Assembly (NCBI RefSeq): GCF_021869535.1
Contig: NW_026262690.1
Location: 63,496,995-63,560,994, forward strand
Reading direction: 5' to 3'
DNA: 64,000 bases
Origin: Mytilus californianus
Lineage: Eukaryota; Mollusca; Bivalvia; Mytilida; Mytilidae
In this document: one piece after another, positions 1 through 12,900 of the stretch
How the letters are laid out: every line of letters starts with the position of its first letter
How positions within the stretch are numbered: the stretch's first letter is position 1
Notes under the pieces: generated by a model
Seen by the model: the letters and a program-made list of their open reading frames with translations, nothing else
Database searches by the model: none
What the model was told of the DNA's origin: nothing
Made by a program: the position numbers and the translations under genes

Positions 1-560
1 CCGCACTTCGGTACCAATTTTTAACCAAAAACTGAAGTAATCCCCCACCCTTTTCATGTTGAATTGATGCGGTTCCACAGAAGGAAAAGCTCTTGATGTG
101 TAAAAATCTGTTGTTAAATTGCTGAGAGCGTCAAGGGAATGTGTATCACAAAGTGTTTCAGTGTAAGGTCAATATTTACTGTATCTGCTACGAAATAAAC
201 TTTAATTTTGCCGGGCAGACGTGCAATGACGGAAATGATGATGGCACGTAAATTTCAGAGCCGAACGTTGTGAAGGAAGGTCGATCCGAACTGGCTTTTT
301 TCCGATTTTAACCCCCAAAAGATCTTGAAATGAGCACATAATAAACTAAGCTGGTCATTTCACCTTTGTGGTATAAAACAATATACGTGGATTTTATGTG
401 AAAGAAGAAAACACAACACCCAATTTCAACTCTATTCATTTAGTAATACAGATTGTCATTTTGCTTAGTTTCTTTTGTTACATATTCTGACATAGGACTC
501 AGACTTCTTTTAAACTTTTTTTACTGTGCGTATTGCTGTGTGTTTGTTTATTCTACATTG
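1..560. other. Non-coding stretch, nothing recognised
   Basis: No exon of ZFYVE26 and no convincing frame on either strand. It should be the last visible intron of the gene if the terminal exons lie further left. Confidence 0.4.
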
Positions 561-887
561 GCTAGAGGTATAGGGGGAGGGTTGAGATCTCACAAAACAT
601 GTTTAACCCCGCCGCATTTTTGCGCCTGTCCCAAGTCAGGAGCCTCTGGCCTTTGTTAGTCTTGAATGTTTTTAAATTTATTTCATTTATATGTTTTGGA
701 GTTTAGTGTGACGTCCATTTTCATTGAACTAGTACACATTTTTGTTTAGGGGCCAGCTGAAGCCCGCCTCTGGATGCAAGATTTTCTCGCTGTGTTGAAA
801 ACCCATTGGTGGCTAGGGCTGTTTTCTGCTCTTTGGTCGGGTTGTTGTCTCTTTGACACATTCCCAATTTCCATTCTCAATTTTATA
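561..887 (+). repeat. Dispersed repeat, family R, copy 1
   Basis: Contains tttaaccccgccgcattttt, cctgtcccaagtcaggagcc and, further on, ggttgttgtctctttgacac. Related blocks recur at 7,060-7,345 (opposite strand), 24,150-24,437, 28,318-28,582 and as a tail at 44,005-44,090. Diverged and probably partial. I recall similar repeats as very common in mussel DNA; class unknown. Confidence 0.6.
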
Positions 888-959
888 TAATGTTATATCA
901 TGTACATACAATTTTATCTAATGTTATACAAACAATACTAGCTCATGCTTGATGTATTG

Positions 960-1335
960 TAAAGTAATCACTGTGTTGTTTGTTTGTTAAAATATATATA
1001 CAATATATGTGCATTGTCAGGAAATATAAAATTTATTTGTAATTTATTTGAAACAGGTGCGAGTACAAATAAGTTTTATATTTCTGACAATGTACAGATA
1101 TTGTTTTTATCCTGCAATTTACATCCGGCACTTGAAGCTTTAGTTGATTAAATCCAAATAGTTGTCTCTGATTTTTCAAAGAAATTGACATAGTTTAAAC
1201 CTGGACTTTGAAGAGGACCACAAAATGAACTGTTACGCAAAAAGAAATATTCACATTACTGCTTGCTCAACATAAAAACAAGAGACTTTATTTGTACAAG
1301 CACACATAAAGCAAACATTTATTTGTGAACCTTTT
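960..1335 (-). mobile_element. Hairpin-ended dispersed repeat, family H, copy 1
   Basis: An inverted pair of about 28 bp (attgtcaggaaatataaaat near 1,014 and the complement ending near 1,092) is followed by tttttatcctgcaatttaca. The same order appears on the opposite strand at 38,790-39,220. Two copies at distant sites with the same hairpin suggest a foldback-type mobile element. No coding capacity. Confidence 0.6.
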
Positions 1336-1496
1336 ATTTGTACAATAGATGGCGGATTGCTGGATAAACAATGATATTTCATGAGTTGTTAAAAATTCCC
1401 TTGTCTGTTGATATACATATAAACAATTTTATAACATGTGTTGATGTTGATATCTTATAAACACAATCTTGTGTAATGCATTGATATACCTTGCAT

Positions 1497-2650
1497 ATAA
1501 TGTTAATTTATGTGTTTATATATGATACTTATATATGCATGGTTCATTTTTTATGTGTACATATGTTACTTGCATATGCATGGTTGTTTTATGTTTTTGT
1601 CCCCCACGCAATGCGTAGCGGGGGACATATAAATACCAGGCGTCTGTCTGTCTGTCCAGTCTTGTTAGTGCTCTCACATGTACAATTCTTGCCAGATTTT
1701 TATGAAACTTGTATCATAGGTTTATATCAGCAATGTCTTGGACGGGTTCCAAAATCGTGTCGATCATTTATTTTCAAAAGAGTTATGCTCTTGGAAACAT
1801 TAATTATATGGAAAATTGCATCGTTAGCACTCTCATTTGTTCAATTCTTGCCAGATTATTATGAAACTTATATCACAGGTTTATATTAGCAATGTCTTGG
1901 ATGAGTTCGATAATCACTGCTGATCAATTATTTTTAATTTCCTCTGAACTCCTCGTTTCGTTAAGATATTTATAAAAAGTTTTAAAGAACAAAACAAAAG
2001 TAGCTTTTTTAGTTTATTGCCCTTGGATAGATAATATATGTGCAACGCGGGGGACATTGGAACGCTGTTCTTTTATTATATATAATACTTGTATATTCAT
2101 GGTTGTTTTATGTTTTTATATATATTACTTTTTTATGCATGGTTGTTTTATTGTTTATATATAAAATACTTGTATATGCATGGTTGTTTTATTGTTTATA
2201 TATAATACCTGTATATGCATGGTTGTTTTTATATGTGTTTACATGCAATACCTGTATATGCATGGTTGTTTTTATATGTGTTTACATGCAATACTTGTAT
2301 ATACATGGTTATTTTATGTTTTTATATATAAGACTTGTATATGCATGGTTGTTTTATGTTTTTATATGTAAGACTTGTATATGCATTGTTGTTTTATGTT
2401 TTTATATATTAGACTTGTATATACATGGTTGTTTTATGTTTTTATTTGTAAGACTTGTATATGCATGGTTGTTTTATGTTTTTATATATGCTACTTGTAT
2501 ATGCATGGTTGTTTTATGTGCCTATATATAATACTTGTTTATGCATGGCTGTTTAATGTGTTTATATATAATTTTTGTATATACATGGTTGATTTATGTG
2601 TATATGTATAATACTTGTATATGCATTGTTGTTTTACATGTTTATATACC
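1497..2650. repeat. About 40-bp minisatellite interrupted by an insertion
   Basis: A unit containing tgtatatgcatggttgtttt repeats every 39-46 bp from 2,076 to 2,650 (about 14 copies), with about two more copies at 1,510-1,598. The block at 1,599-2,055 sits between the two parts. Long hydrophobic open frames here (YAWLFYVFIY and so on) are only a by-product of the repeat. Confidence 0.85.
1599..2060 (+). mobile_element. Short non-autonomous element inserted in the minisatellite
   Basis: Starts with a hairpin, gtccccc...gcgggggac (about 28 bp), and ends near gcaacgcgggggacat, so the motif gcgggggac is at both ends. Inside are two diverged copies of a roughly 160-bp unit (ttcttgccagatttttatga near 1,687 and again near 1,847). 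No open frame of interest. Exact ends are uncertain. Confidence 0.6.
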
Positions 2651-3779
2651 AAATAAACCTGATATACAAACTATTATATGTTATTTCATGTGTTGATATA
2701 CCATACATACAATATTTCTTAAAGGTTCTTAAATTACCACTATGTTTGTACCTTTATAATTCTGAACCCAAGCTCAAAAGCAGGAGGTATGTCATTGCCA
2801 CTCAACAGGATCTGTAAAGTACATTTTTCTATTGTTAAGAAACTGATATCTGTTTGTTGTATCAAATTATATCTATAACTATCAAGCTTATTGCTAATGG
2901 TTTAATTCATTACTTTTTGATTTGTAAATTGGTAAAATATTATACTACCGGGATATCAAACACATGACCACGGAAACAATGCTTTTACATGTGTTACATC
3001 ATACATGAAACTCAAGGTGTTTTAATAGCTTTTCTATAATTAAAGTAAAATTCTTTTATTGAAAAATAGAAAATAAGTTATGCATGGAAGCTGCATGAAT
3101 GCTGCTTAAAGAGTCAGTAAAATTGAGCCTCTGAAAAATAAAAAATACCAAAACTATTTATATTAAACCTCTTACTTCCAGATACAGATTTCTATTCACA
3201 AAAATTCTTTTACAATGCTCCCTACAGAAATATCATTATTTTAATAACCATAACCACAAAAACATTAGTCGAATGGTTAAAGATACCAAAAGTTCTTGGG
3301 GTCAAATTAAAGGGTAATACAAGACATGACCTAGAGTAAATGTTTTTATCACCCCTGCCTGTTACTTTTGCTTCCCATGCTATCCTACTCAAATCAGCAT
3401 ATTTCAACTTGTATGATAGCTTTAATTTCATATGGAAGCTTCAGTTCTTTAACAAAATTTCTTTCTTAGCAGAACATATAATTTTGTCTGAAATTCCACT
3501 TCCGCTATTAAGATAAAGACTAGGTACTGTATTTAATCAAAAGTTACATTTAATCTCATTTACAATTTACAATTAACATTTAGAAACCTAGATTAGGTCA
3601 TAAAAAGACAACTCTTACACCACACAAAGATCAGCGATCAATTTCCAAAACAAATCTGACAGTAAAAAAAGTCATGAACATTAAAATTTAACTTACGATT
3701 AATTTTTGTCGTCAGATTTTTTGTGAAAAGAGCCCCTGCTCTCATAATTGAATTCTTATCTTCGATAAATAACTCTTAC
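2651..3779. other. Intronic stretch, nothing recognised
   Basis: AT-rich, no match to the missing ZFYVE26 C-terminus on the minus strand, and no repeat seen elsewhere in the window. Confidence 0.4.
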
Positions 3780-3954
3780 CATGTTGACAAGGTCTGTCCT
3801 TGTTTTATTAGTGCCAAACATGGTGGGTAATGTTGAAGATTTTGAATTAGCTATATACATAGTGGCAACAGCTGCAGCATTAGAATCTGTGTTCTTCAGA
3901 CAATGATGTAAAAACTTTGTCACTTCTATCTGGATACTGATCATTTTCAGATGT
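3780..3954 (-). CDS. ZFYVE26: ZFYVE26 visible exon 38, last one seen (residues 2910-2968)
   Basis: Phase 2 to 0. KMISIQIEVTKFLHHC and TLPTMFGTNKTRTDLVNM match human NTLQLQMEVTRFLHRC and TLPLPTLFGNNHMKMDVA. Donor AACATG|gtaaga. The donor shows more exons must follow. In human about 160 residues remain after this point, and I found no match in 1-3,779. Confidence 0.93.
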
Positions 3955-6900
3955 CTGAAATCAATATTTTTGAAAAGTACATATATAAGCAGTTGTTTTT
4001 AACTGACTAATTTTGTTTTTAATGACAACTGACTTCATAATTATAATTAATTCCTGTAGCACAATTCAGCCAATGAAATTACCATGAAATGTCCTCCCAC
4101 TTGTAAGAGGGTAATTTTGATAAAATACATGTCTGGGCTAGTGTGAATAAATTTGATTCCTGTATGCATCTTTTCTTTAAGCCTCTTTTGTTAACTTACT
4201 TGCCCACTTGTTCCTCTGTCTGGATGAGTACACCTGAGTCAGTGTTGGATTCATTTGACCTTTCCCTTGACCCTGACTTAGGAAATTGAGGTAGAGGTCG
4301 ACTGACACTTCCCCACTGTGATGGATCCATGTATGACTGAAGATGATTATGAGCTTTATACAGGAATGATATCCTTTCTGCAAGGTCAAGGTAACTTTCA
4401 GCTCCCCTCTGATAGAAACATGTGATACAGGTCATGGCTGCTCTTACAAAATCCTAAAAATATATTGTGAATATAAACACACTTTTTTCTAATTTGATGA
4501 CAGTTTCCAGCAACAAGCTTATTTCAACTTATACTGACTGACATATGAGTAACCTTTAAATTGTCTGTTTCATTGAAAAGTTTTGACTCAATCACTAATA
4601 TGAATAAAGAATGTGAGTTTTAAAATTAAACATCAATGAAACATCAACCCAACAGCTAAAAAAACAGATAAGGCATAGACTAACCAATAAAATGCTCAGC
4701 AGGGCAAAGCTTGATATGACCGCAGAGGTCAAACCCTGAATAGTTGGGGTAAGTATAGAAACAACATTCAAGCTTGATACAGATCTGAATTTGGATTGTG
4801 ATTAAATATTTGACACAGCATAGGTTTCTGACAAAAGGAATGTTGTCTAAAAACTAAAAATTTGAAATTGGACATTTACCTGTTATGGTCAAATATCCAA
4901 AATCTAAATATTTAGATTCAGCATATCAAAGACCCTAAGAATTCAAATTTTGAGAAAATCAAATAAAGTTTAATTTTGGACCCTTTTGACCACTTTGAAA
5001 GCCAAGCATAAAATCAAAAATTTAAATACACAGTTAGATTCAGCATATCAAAGAACCATAAATATTCATTTTTTTTTTAAATCTAACTATTGAAGTTTAA
5101 TTTTGGACTCTTTGGACCTTAATGTGGACCAATTTGAAAACAGGGCCCAAAATCCAAAATCTAAATACACAGTTAAAACCTCAAAAATTTAAAACTTTGA
5201 ATTTAACCCCATTGAAATTAGTCAAGAAATAAGTAATTTATACAAAATATTAGAAAAGTATTGTTTTTGGCCCTTAATTCCTAAACAGCATAGGCCATAA
5301 CTCCCAAAATCAATCCCAACCTTCCTTTTTAGGTATGGAACCTTGTAGTACAATTTCATAGAGATCCATTGACTTATACACAAGTTATTGTACTGGAACA
5401 AGAAAAAGCTTGTTTTTAGCCCCTAATTCCTAAACAGTTAGGACAATAACCCCCAAAATCAATCCCAATCTTCTTTTGTGGTATGGAACCTTGTGGTACA
5501 ATTTCATAGAGATCCATACATTCATACTCAAGTTATTGTCTGGAAACCAAATGTCTTTGGATGACTACTACAATGCATACAAAGACAATGCCATAACATT
5601 ATATGGCTGCTAAATTATGCAGTTGTATAAAAACCCTCCTTCTAATGCAACCTCAAAGCCAACCTTAGAAAAGAAATCATATCTGCACAGCAAATTATAA
5701 GGAAACATCAATTAGATTCTGAGAACTGGTTATGGCAATACTATAAACTTATTTCCCGTGCCGGAGGGAGATATGAAGATTTGTTCACCCAAGAATATTC
5801 ATATTTCACGAGGGCTCTGCTCGAGGGAAATATGATTTTTCGAGGGTGAGCAAATCTTCATATCTCCCGAGGCAAAGGGAAATGAATGTTTTATTCCACT
5901 GCCTATGCTTTGTTTACTATCAATACATTAAATATTATTTTGCATACATTTTTTTTCTTATCTGCTTGTTTTTGTAAGTCAAACTAAACACGACATACCC
6001 ATTGATAAACAGTAAGGATCAAAATTTAATTATAAGTCTTTTTGTTTTATCGTCTAAAATAAATTTGAACATGATAATGATTTTTGCTATCGCTATTTTA
6101 AGAAGAATAAGAAGTTCAAAACGTTATGTACATTAACCGCGCGTAACGTCGTACGAAGTAATCCCAACATTTCAGAGGGGAATATGATCCTCAGAATCGA
6201 ATATGAAGATTTGTTCAATGACACGTGGGATAGTCTCAACCAATCAAATATTGATTAAACTATCAATATGTTTAAACAGTGGAATAAATGTGGATGTGAA
6301 CACATTCTCAAACAGTTCTCTTGAACTTCAAAGAGGCAAACCAAACAGTACTGTATTTATTATTTTCTAGTATCAGTTTACAATTCAATACTGTAATTTC
6401 AGAATTTTTTGCATGCATTTATTATTTGAACAATAGACAAAAATGCCAAATCTATTATTGTGATTTTAAGAAATGTTGCATACAAATAATGCTGTCAAAG
6501 TATCAAATGTGATTTTAATATTTGCAAAATTTTCCAAATTTTTGCAATAACAATAACATTGCAAAAATTTAAAATTATTTAAATAAGTTGATTGAACAGT
6601 TGTAGTACAATGCTAAAAATAAACTCGAAGTTGTTATCTTAAAACTATAAGTGGTGCTGACAAATATGTAAACATAATAAAGTTATTGGTTGAACATACC
6701 TTCATAACTAACTGGAACTCATACAGAATGTAGTGTAACTTCTGTTTCAATAAATATTTACAGGTAGATTTTAGGTAAAGATTCCATCTTTCAAGAGAAG
6801 GGTCTGTCATTACTATTTGGTCTACCAATTTAGGCCATTCTCCACAGTTAATAGCAGGTACTAGTAATGCTTCAACAAACACTTCACTGCAACATTTCTG

Positions 6901-9900
6901 TAATAGGGATTCAGATATGATGATTGTTAAAGAGGCAATAGCCAATACCATATGGCATCTTGATATCAAGATTTCAACTATTATGATCATATAGTAAACC
7001 CTGGGATGGCCTAAAATATGTAAAACATCTTTTTATAACATATAACATACTTTAATAGAAATAAGAAGATGTGGTATGAGTGCCAATGAGACAACTCTCC
7101 ATCCAAGTCACAATGTTTAAAAAGTAAACAATTATAGGTCAAAGTACGGCCTTCAACACAGAGCCTTGGCTCACACCGAACAGCAAGCTATAAAGGGCCC
7201 CAAAATGACTAGTGTAAAACAATTCAAACAGAAAACCAACGATCTAATCTATATAAAAAACGAAAAATGAGAAAAACTTAAGAACCACATCAACAAATGA
7301 CAACCACTGAACAACAGGTTCCTGACTTAAGACAGGTGCAAACAAATGCAGCGAGTTTAAATGTTTTAACAGGCGCCAATCTTCACCCTAATCTGAAAAA
7401 GTAGTGTAACATTACAACATAGAAAGACACACTATAAAATATCAATTGAAATGGCTTAACTCAATCAAAAAGACATATTAACAAAAACAAGTAAACATAC
7501 ACTGAACGAATAAATTTGATCTATGACACAATATAAATACAATATTAAATAAAAAAATGTGGATTGTGTCCACATGTGGACACAGATGATGCTCCGGCTT
7601 GCATATCATAATGTTATAAAGGGACATAACTGAAGAACCGTAAAAGTGACGCTACCCAAATTTGAACATGATCTGAGTTTTGTGGTAATAAGCATTGTGT
7701 ATAAGTCTCATAACATTTGGTTGAGGCTAACTTAAGTAGAGAACAGAAACTAAAAATTCAGCAATTTTTCTATTTGTAAACACGCATAACTCTAGAACGG
7801 TTGTGTATAAGTTTTATAACATTTGGTTGAGACAAACTAAAGTTAGAGAACGGAAACGAAAAATTCAGCAATTTTTATGTTTATAAAGAGACATAACTCA
7901 AGAATGGTAAAAGTGACGCCACCAAATTTCGTACTTAATCTGTATTATGTAGTAATAAGCATTGTGTTTAAGTTTCCTAACATTTGGTTGAGGCAAACTA
8001 AAGTTAGAGAACGGAAACAAAAAAATTGTACATTATCTTAGTTTTGAGGTAATGAATATTGTGTATATATTTCATAATGTTTGGTTGGGGCAAACTTAAG
8101 TTACAGAATGAAAACTAAAAATTTTGCAATCTTTCGATTTATAAATGGGCATAACTCAATAATGGTTAAAGTGACACTACCCAAATTCAACTTGATCTGT
8201 GTTTTATCAGTGGAAGGCAAAATTAAAAATTGCATTGTATAAAGCATTGATTGTAGTTGATTCAACTATAATCATGGACAAAAGAAGATAACTCCAATTT
8301 TAAAAATGACATGATATTTAGAATTTTTTTTTTTTAAATTTAACAATTTTTCCATTTGTAAATGGCATAACTCTAGAACAGTAAAAGTGACGGCACCAAA
8401 ATTCAAACATGATCTGTATATTGTAGTAATAAGCATTGTGTATAAGTTTCATAACATTTGGTTGAGGCAAACTTAAGGTAGAGAATGGAAACAAAAATTT
8501 AGCAATTTTTCCATTTGTAAAGGAGCATTACTCCAGAACGGTAAAAGTGACGCCACCAAAATTCAAACTTGATCTGTATTTAGTGGTGATAAGCATTGTG
8601 TATAAGTTTCATAACATTTAATTGAGGCAAACTAAAGTTAGAGAACGGAAACCAACTTTAGGACATACGGACGGACAGACGTACAGACGGACAAGGGTAA
8701 AACTTAATGCCCCCTCCACTTTTAAATTTCTCGTTCTCCCTTTTGAATTAAGTTCTGCCTGTTATATATTTACTAAAGTTACCAGGCCACTAATTAAAAA
8801 ATGAAGAGGTGAGGGTAAACAAATTCTTACGTATTTAGATGATGGATTTGGCACCCATTCTGATATTCGGGGGCATAAAAAGTGTTTTAACGCCATGGAC
8901 AGTCAAAGAAGACATGACTTGTGCAATGACTAAATAAAAGTATTGACAGGCAGTAGGATAGTTTGGATTAACCTTATAATAAATATGTATAATGCTATAT
9001 ATAGATAAAGCAATCTCTATATAGAAAATTAAAGTGGATGTGTATTCATACATCCCAAATAAACTGCTTCGCTGAGCGCAGCTGGATACGCCCGCAGAGG
9101 TCCAACCCTGAACAGTTGGGGCAAAAATGGACACAATATTCAAGCTTGATACAGGTCTGAATTTGGATTGTATTAAATATTTGACATATTATAGGTTTCT
9201 GAATAAATGTTATCAAAGAACTTGAAATTGGTAATATGAATTGAATTCATATTCCATTACAGATTTCTTGCTGTTGTGCAATACACTGTGATGTTGCGCG
9301 ATACTTAGTAAATCTGTTGTCAGACTATAAACAATTTAAGTTCAATTAATTCTCAATGTCATATTAGAAATTTATAAAAGTGTAAAGGGAGCTTACATCA
9401 ATAGATATAAACAATTCACCAAAGTTTCATGAGAATTGCTGACAGCATTTTTGAGTTATTGTCCGAAAACTGGAAAATCCCCTTTTTTTTAATGAATAAA
9501 ACCCCATAACTCAGAAATGTAAAATGTAAAAGTTATAAAATTCTAATGGGAGCTTACATCAATAGATATAAACAATTCACCAAAGTTTCATGAGAATTGC
9601 TGATAGCATTTTTGAGTTATTGTCTGAAAAACTGGAAAATCCCCCTTTTTTTAATGAATAAAACCCCATAACCAGAAATGTAAAATGTTAAATTTATAAA
9701 ATTCTAAACGGAGCTTACATCAATAGATATAAACAATTCATCAAAGTTTCATAAGAACTGCTGAAAGCATTTTTGATTTTGTGTCTGAAAACTGGAAAAT
9801 CCCCCTTTTTTTATGAATAAAACCCTGTAACTCAGAAACGTAAAATCTAAAATATATAAAAATCGAAAGGTAGCTCATGTCAATAGATATAAACAATTCA

Positions 9901-12900
9901 CCACAATTTCTTGCAAGTTGGTGAAAGCATTCTTGAGTTATTGTCCGAAAACTGGAAAATCCCACTTTTTTTAATGAATAAAACCCTATAACTCGGAAAA
10001 GTAAAATCTAAAATTTATAAAAAACGAAAGGGAGCTCACGTCAATAGATATAAACAATTCACCAAAGTTTTATTCAAATTGGTTAAAGCGTTTTTGAGTT
10101 AATGTCCGACATGTTGATGACGGACAGACAGACGGACAGACGGACAGACAGACAGACAGACGGACAACGGTATACCATAATAAGTCCCGTAAAAACCATT
10201 CGAAAAGAATACAAATTTAGTTATGTTTTAATTTGTTGATGACAAAATTGATATTTGTGCCAATGTAAACAATATTCAAAGATCTTATTACAACATTAAT
10301 AAGATAACCTTTACTAATAAGTTTGTTTAAAGGTTCAATGAGTTTACACGGATCACATAGTGATTTCCGTGCTTTTAGTACAATATTACCGTAAAATTTA
10401 GGATGTGAAATACCGTTTTTAATAAGTTTTTTACGGGTACAGCCAAATTTACTAATCAAATCTTTGTATCTATGAAAGAATTTAGTAAAAGTTTTAAGTA
10501 ATTTATGGTACCGAAATCCCTGACTTAATAATTTACCAGTGATGCATTGATTACATTTGTTAAAATCTATGACATCACTACACACACGGGCATTACAAAC
10601 GAGTTGGGATATATAAACACCGTATGATGGAGCCAAAGGAACATCGCCGTCTAAAAAAGGAAAATTAACAATAGGGAGTGAAAAATCGAAAATTTTAATA
10701 GGAGTTTCCCTTTAGAAACTGAAATGTCTAAATCTAGAAAAGGACAAGTACTGCTGTTTATTATGTTAGATTTATTTAAAGTAAGTTCCTTTGGGTAAAT
10801 TTTGGTAGTATATTTAGAGAACTCTAGATTATTTAACAAAATCCACTTCTGCCAACAAAATGGTCCATAGAATTCCTTCCATTAAAATCTTGACTGATAT
10901 TGGCCCAGGCAGTTTGAGAAAAAAAATATATAATAAGTTCATCACCAAGAATACCAAACCTGCAGGAATAAGTTTAATACCAAGAATACCAAACCTGCAG
11001 GTTTCTGTGACTCCTTTAAACTACTCTTTAAAATTTCAACATCAATTATATTTTGAGTAACATTGAAGATCAAGATTGACATTATTGTTAGTGTTGCTCG
11101 CTAGAAAATTAATTCAAATTATTCTAAGTTTTCTAGTTTCATTTCTTTTTACTATTGTGAAACAGTTGGTTGTCTTGATTTCGTTAGTGCTTCATCAAAT
11201 CAAAATGGGTGCCTTTCTAACATGTGGTATAGGTCATCTTTGAAGTTCAAAAGTTCTGAATTTTCCTATTGAAATTGAAATTATTTCATCACACCATGCT
11301 CTATGTTCACTTTAACATGGGAAGGATAACACTAGGTATGATGATGATCATCATCAAGGATGGCTGCTTAATGTCCAGCGGCAGATTGATTTGCATATTC
11401 AGGACGAGAACATGTTAATGTAATATGAGTATTAACCCTGCTTTGTACTAGACCGACCACTAGGTATGAAGATATCAATAAATAAAATGCCTACCAATGC
11501 TAAAATGAGCAAAAAGCATCTTATGAACGAATTTCTTCTTAATTATTTGTAAGCTTCCTTTCATACATCTTATCTACAAAATTTCTTTACAATCAGCAAA
11601 GTAGTGTTAAAAAAAAAGTAAAAATGTGAAAAAGTTGAGGATTACTGATGTCAAGTGAATGATATAGTTAACAGTTATAGCTTAAAACTGCAGGCAGAGT
11701 AGGACAGATCCACTATATGTGTCATTTATACAAAATTCCCTCCTACCTCAACCCCCCGCCCCCTCCAAAATAAGAAAAAAATAGAAAAACTAGAGGCTCT
11801 CAAGAGCCTGTGTCGCTCACCTGACTCTACTTTGGTTTTAGAAATCATGTAAAGATAGATAAAAATCATAACAGATACCCAAATAATGATTGAGGCCAAA
11901 TTTTGATTAATATTGGTCCCGTTATTTAATAAAATATCCTGGTGGCCATCTTGAACAGTAAATCGGCAACAAAGTAGCAACACTTGGTCAGCACTTCATA
12001 AGGAACATTCATGCCATGTTTGGTTTCATTCCATTCAGTGGTACTCTAAAAGAAGACATTTGTATGATTTTCCCATAGGGTCCTGTTAAACTAAGCCCCC
12101 CCACACCCCCCTAGCGGCCATCTTGGATGATGGATCAACTGCAAAGTAACAACACTTGGTCAGCAACTCATCAGGAACATTCATGCCATGTTTGGTTCAA
12201 TTCCATTCAGTGGTTCTCTAAAAGAAGACAATTGTATGTATTTCCCGTAGGGTCCTATGTTAAACTAAGTCCCCCGCTGTCGGCCATCTTGAATGATGGA
12301 TCGGCTACAAAGTAACAACACTTGGTCAGCATCTCATAAGGAAGATTCATGCCATTTTTGGTTTCATTCCATTCAGTGGTTCTCTAAAAGATGACATTTG
12401 TATGTATTTCCCATAGGTCCTTTGTTAAACTAAGTCCCCTGCTGTCGGCCATCTTGGATGATGGACCGACTGCAAAGTAACAACACTTGGTCAGTACCTC
12501 ATAAGGAACATTCATGCCATGTTTGGTTTCATTCCATTCAGTGGTTCGCTAAAAGAAGACATTTGTATGTATTTCCCATAGGTCCTTTGTTAAACTAAGT
12601 CCCCTGCTGTCGGCCATCTTGGATGATGGACCGACTGCAAAGTAACAACACTTGGTCAGCACCTCATAAGGAACATTCATGCCATGTTTGGTTTCATTCC
12701 ATTCAGTGGTTCTCTAAAAGAAGACATTTGTATGTATTTCCCATAGGGTCCTATGTTAAACTAAGTCCCCTGCTGTCGGCCATCTTGGATGATGGATCGG
12801 CTACAAAGTAACAACACTTGGTCAGAACCTCATAAGGGACATTCATGCCATGTTTGGTTTCATTCCATTCAGTGGTTCTCTAAAAGAAGACATTTGTATG

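Noticed and set aside
2040-2611. Hydrophobic repeated frames that look like membrane proteins
   Set aside because: Created by the 40-bp minisatellite in all frames; no homology and no gene structure.
3222-3431. Minus-strand frame as the missing C-terminal exon
   Set aside because: No resemblance to the conserved GFGIAFR-like C-terminal block of the family, and no proper splice pair in phase 0.
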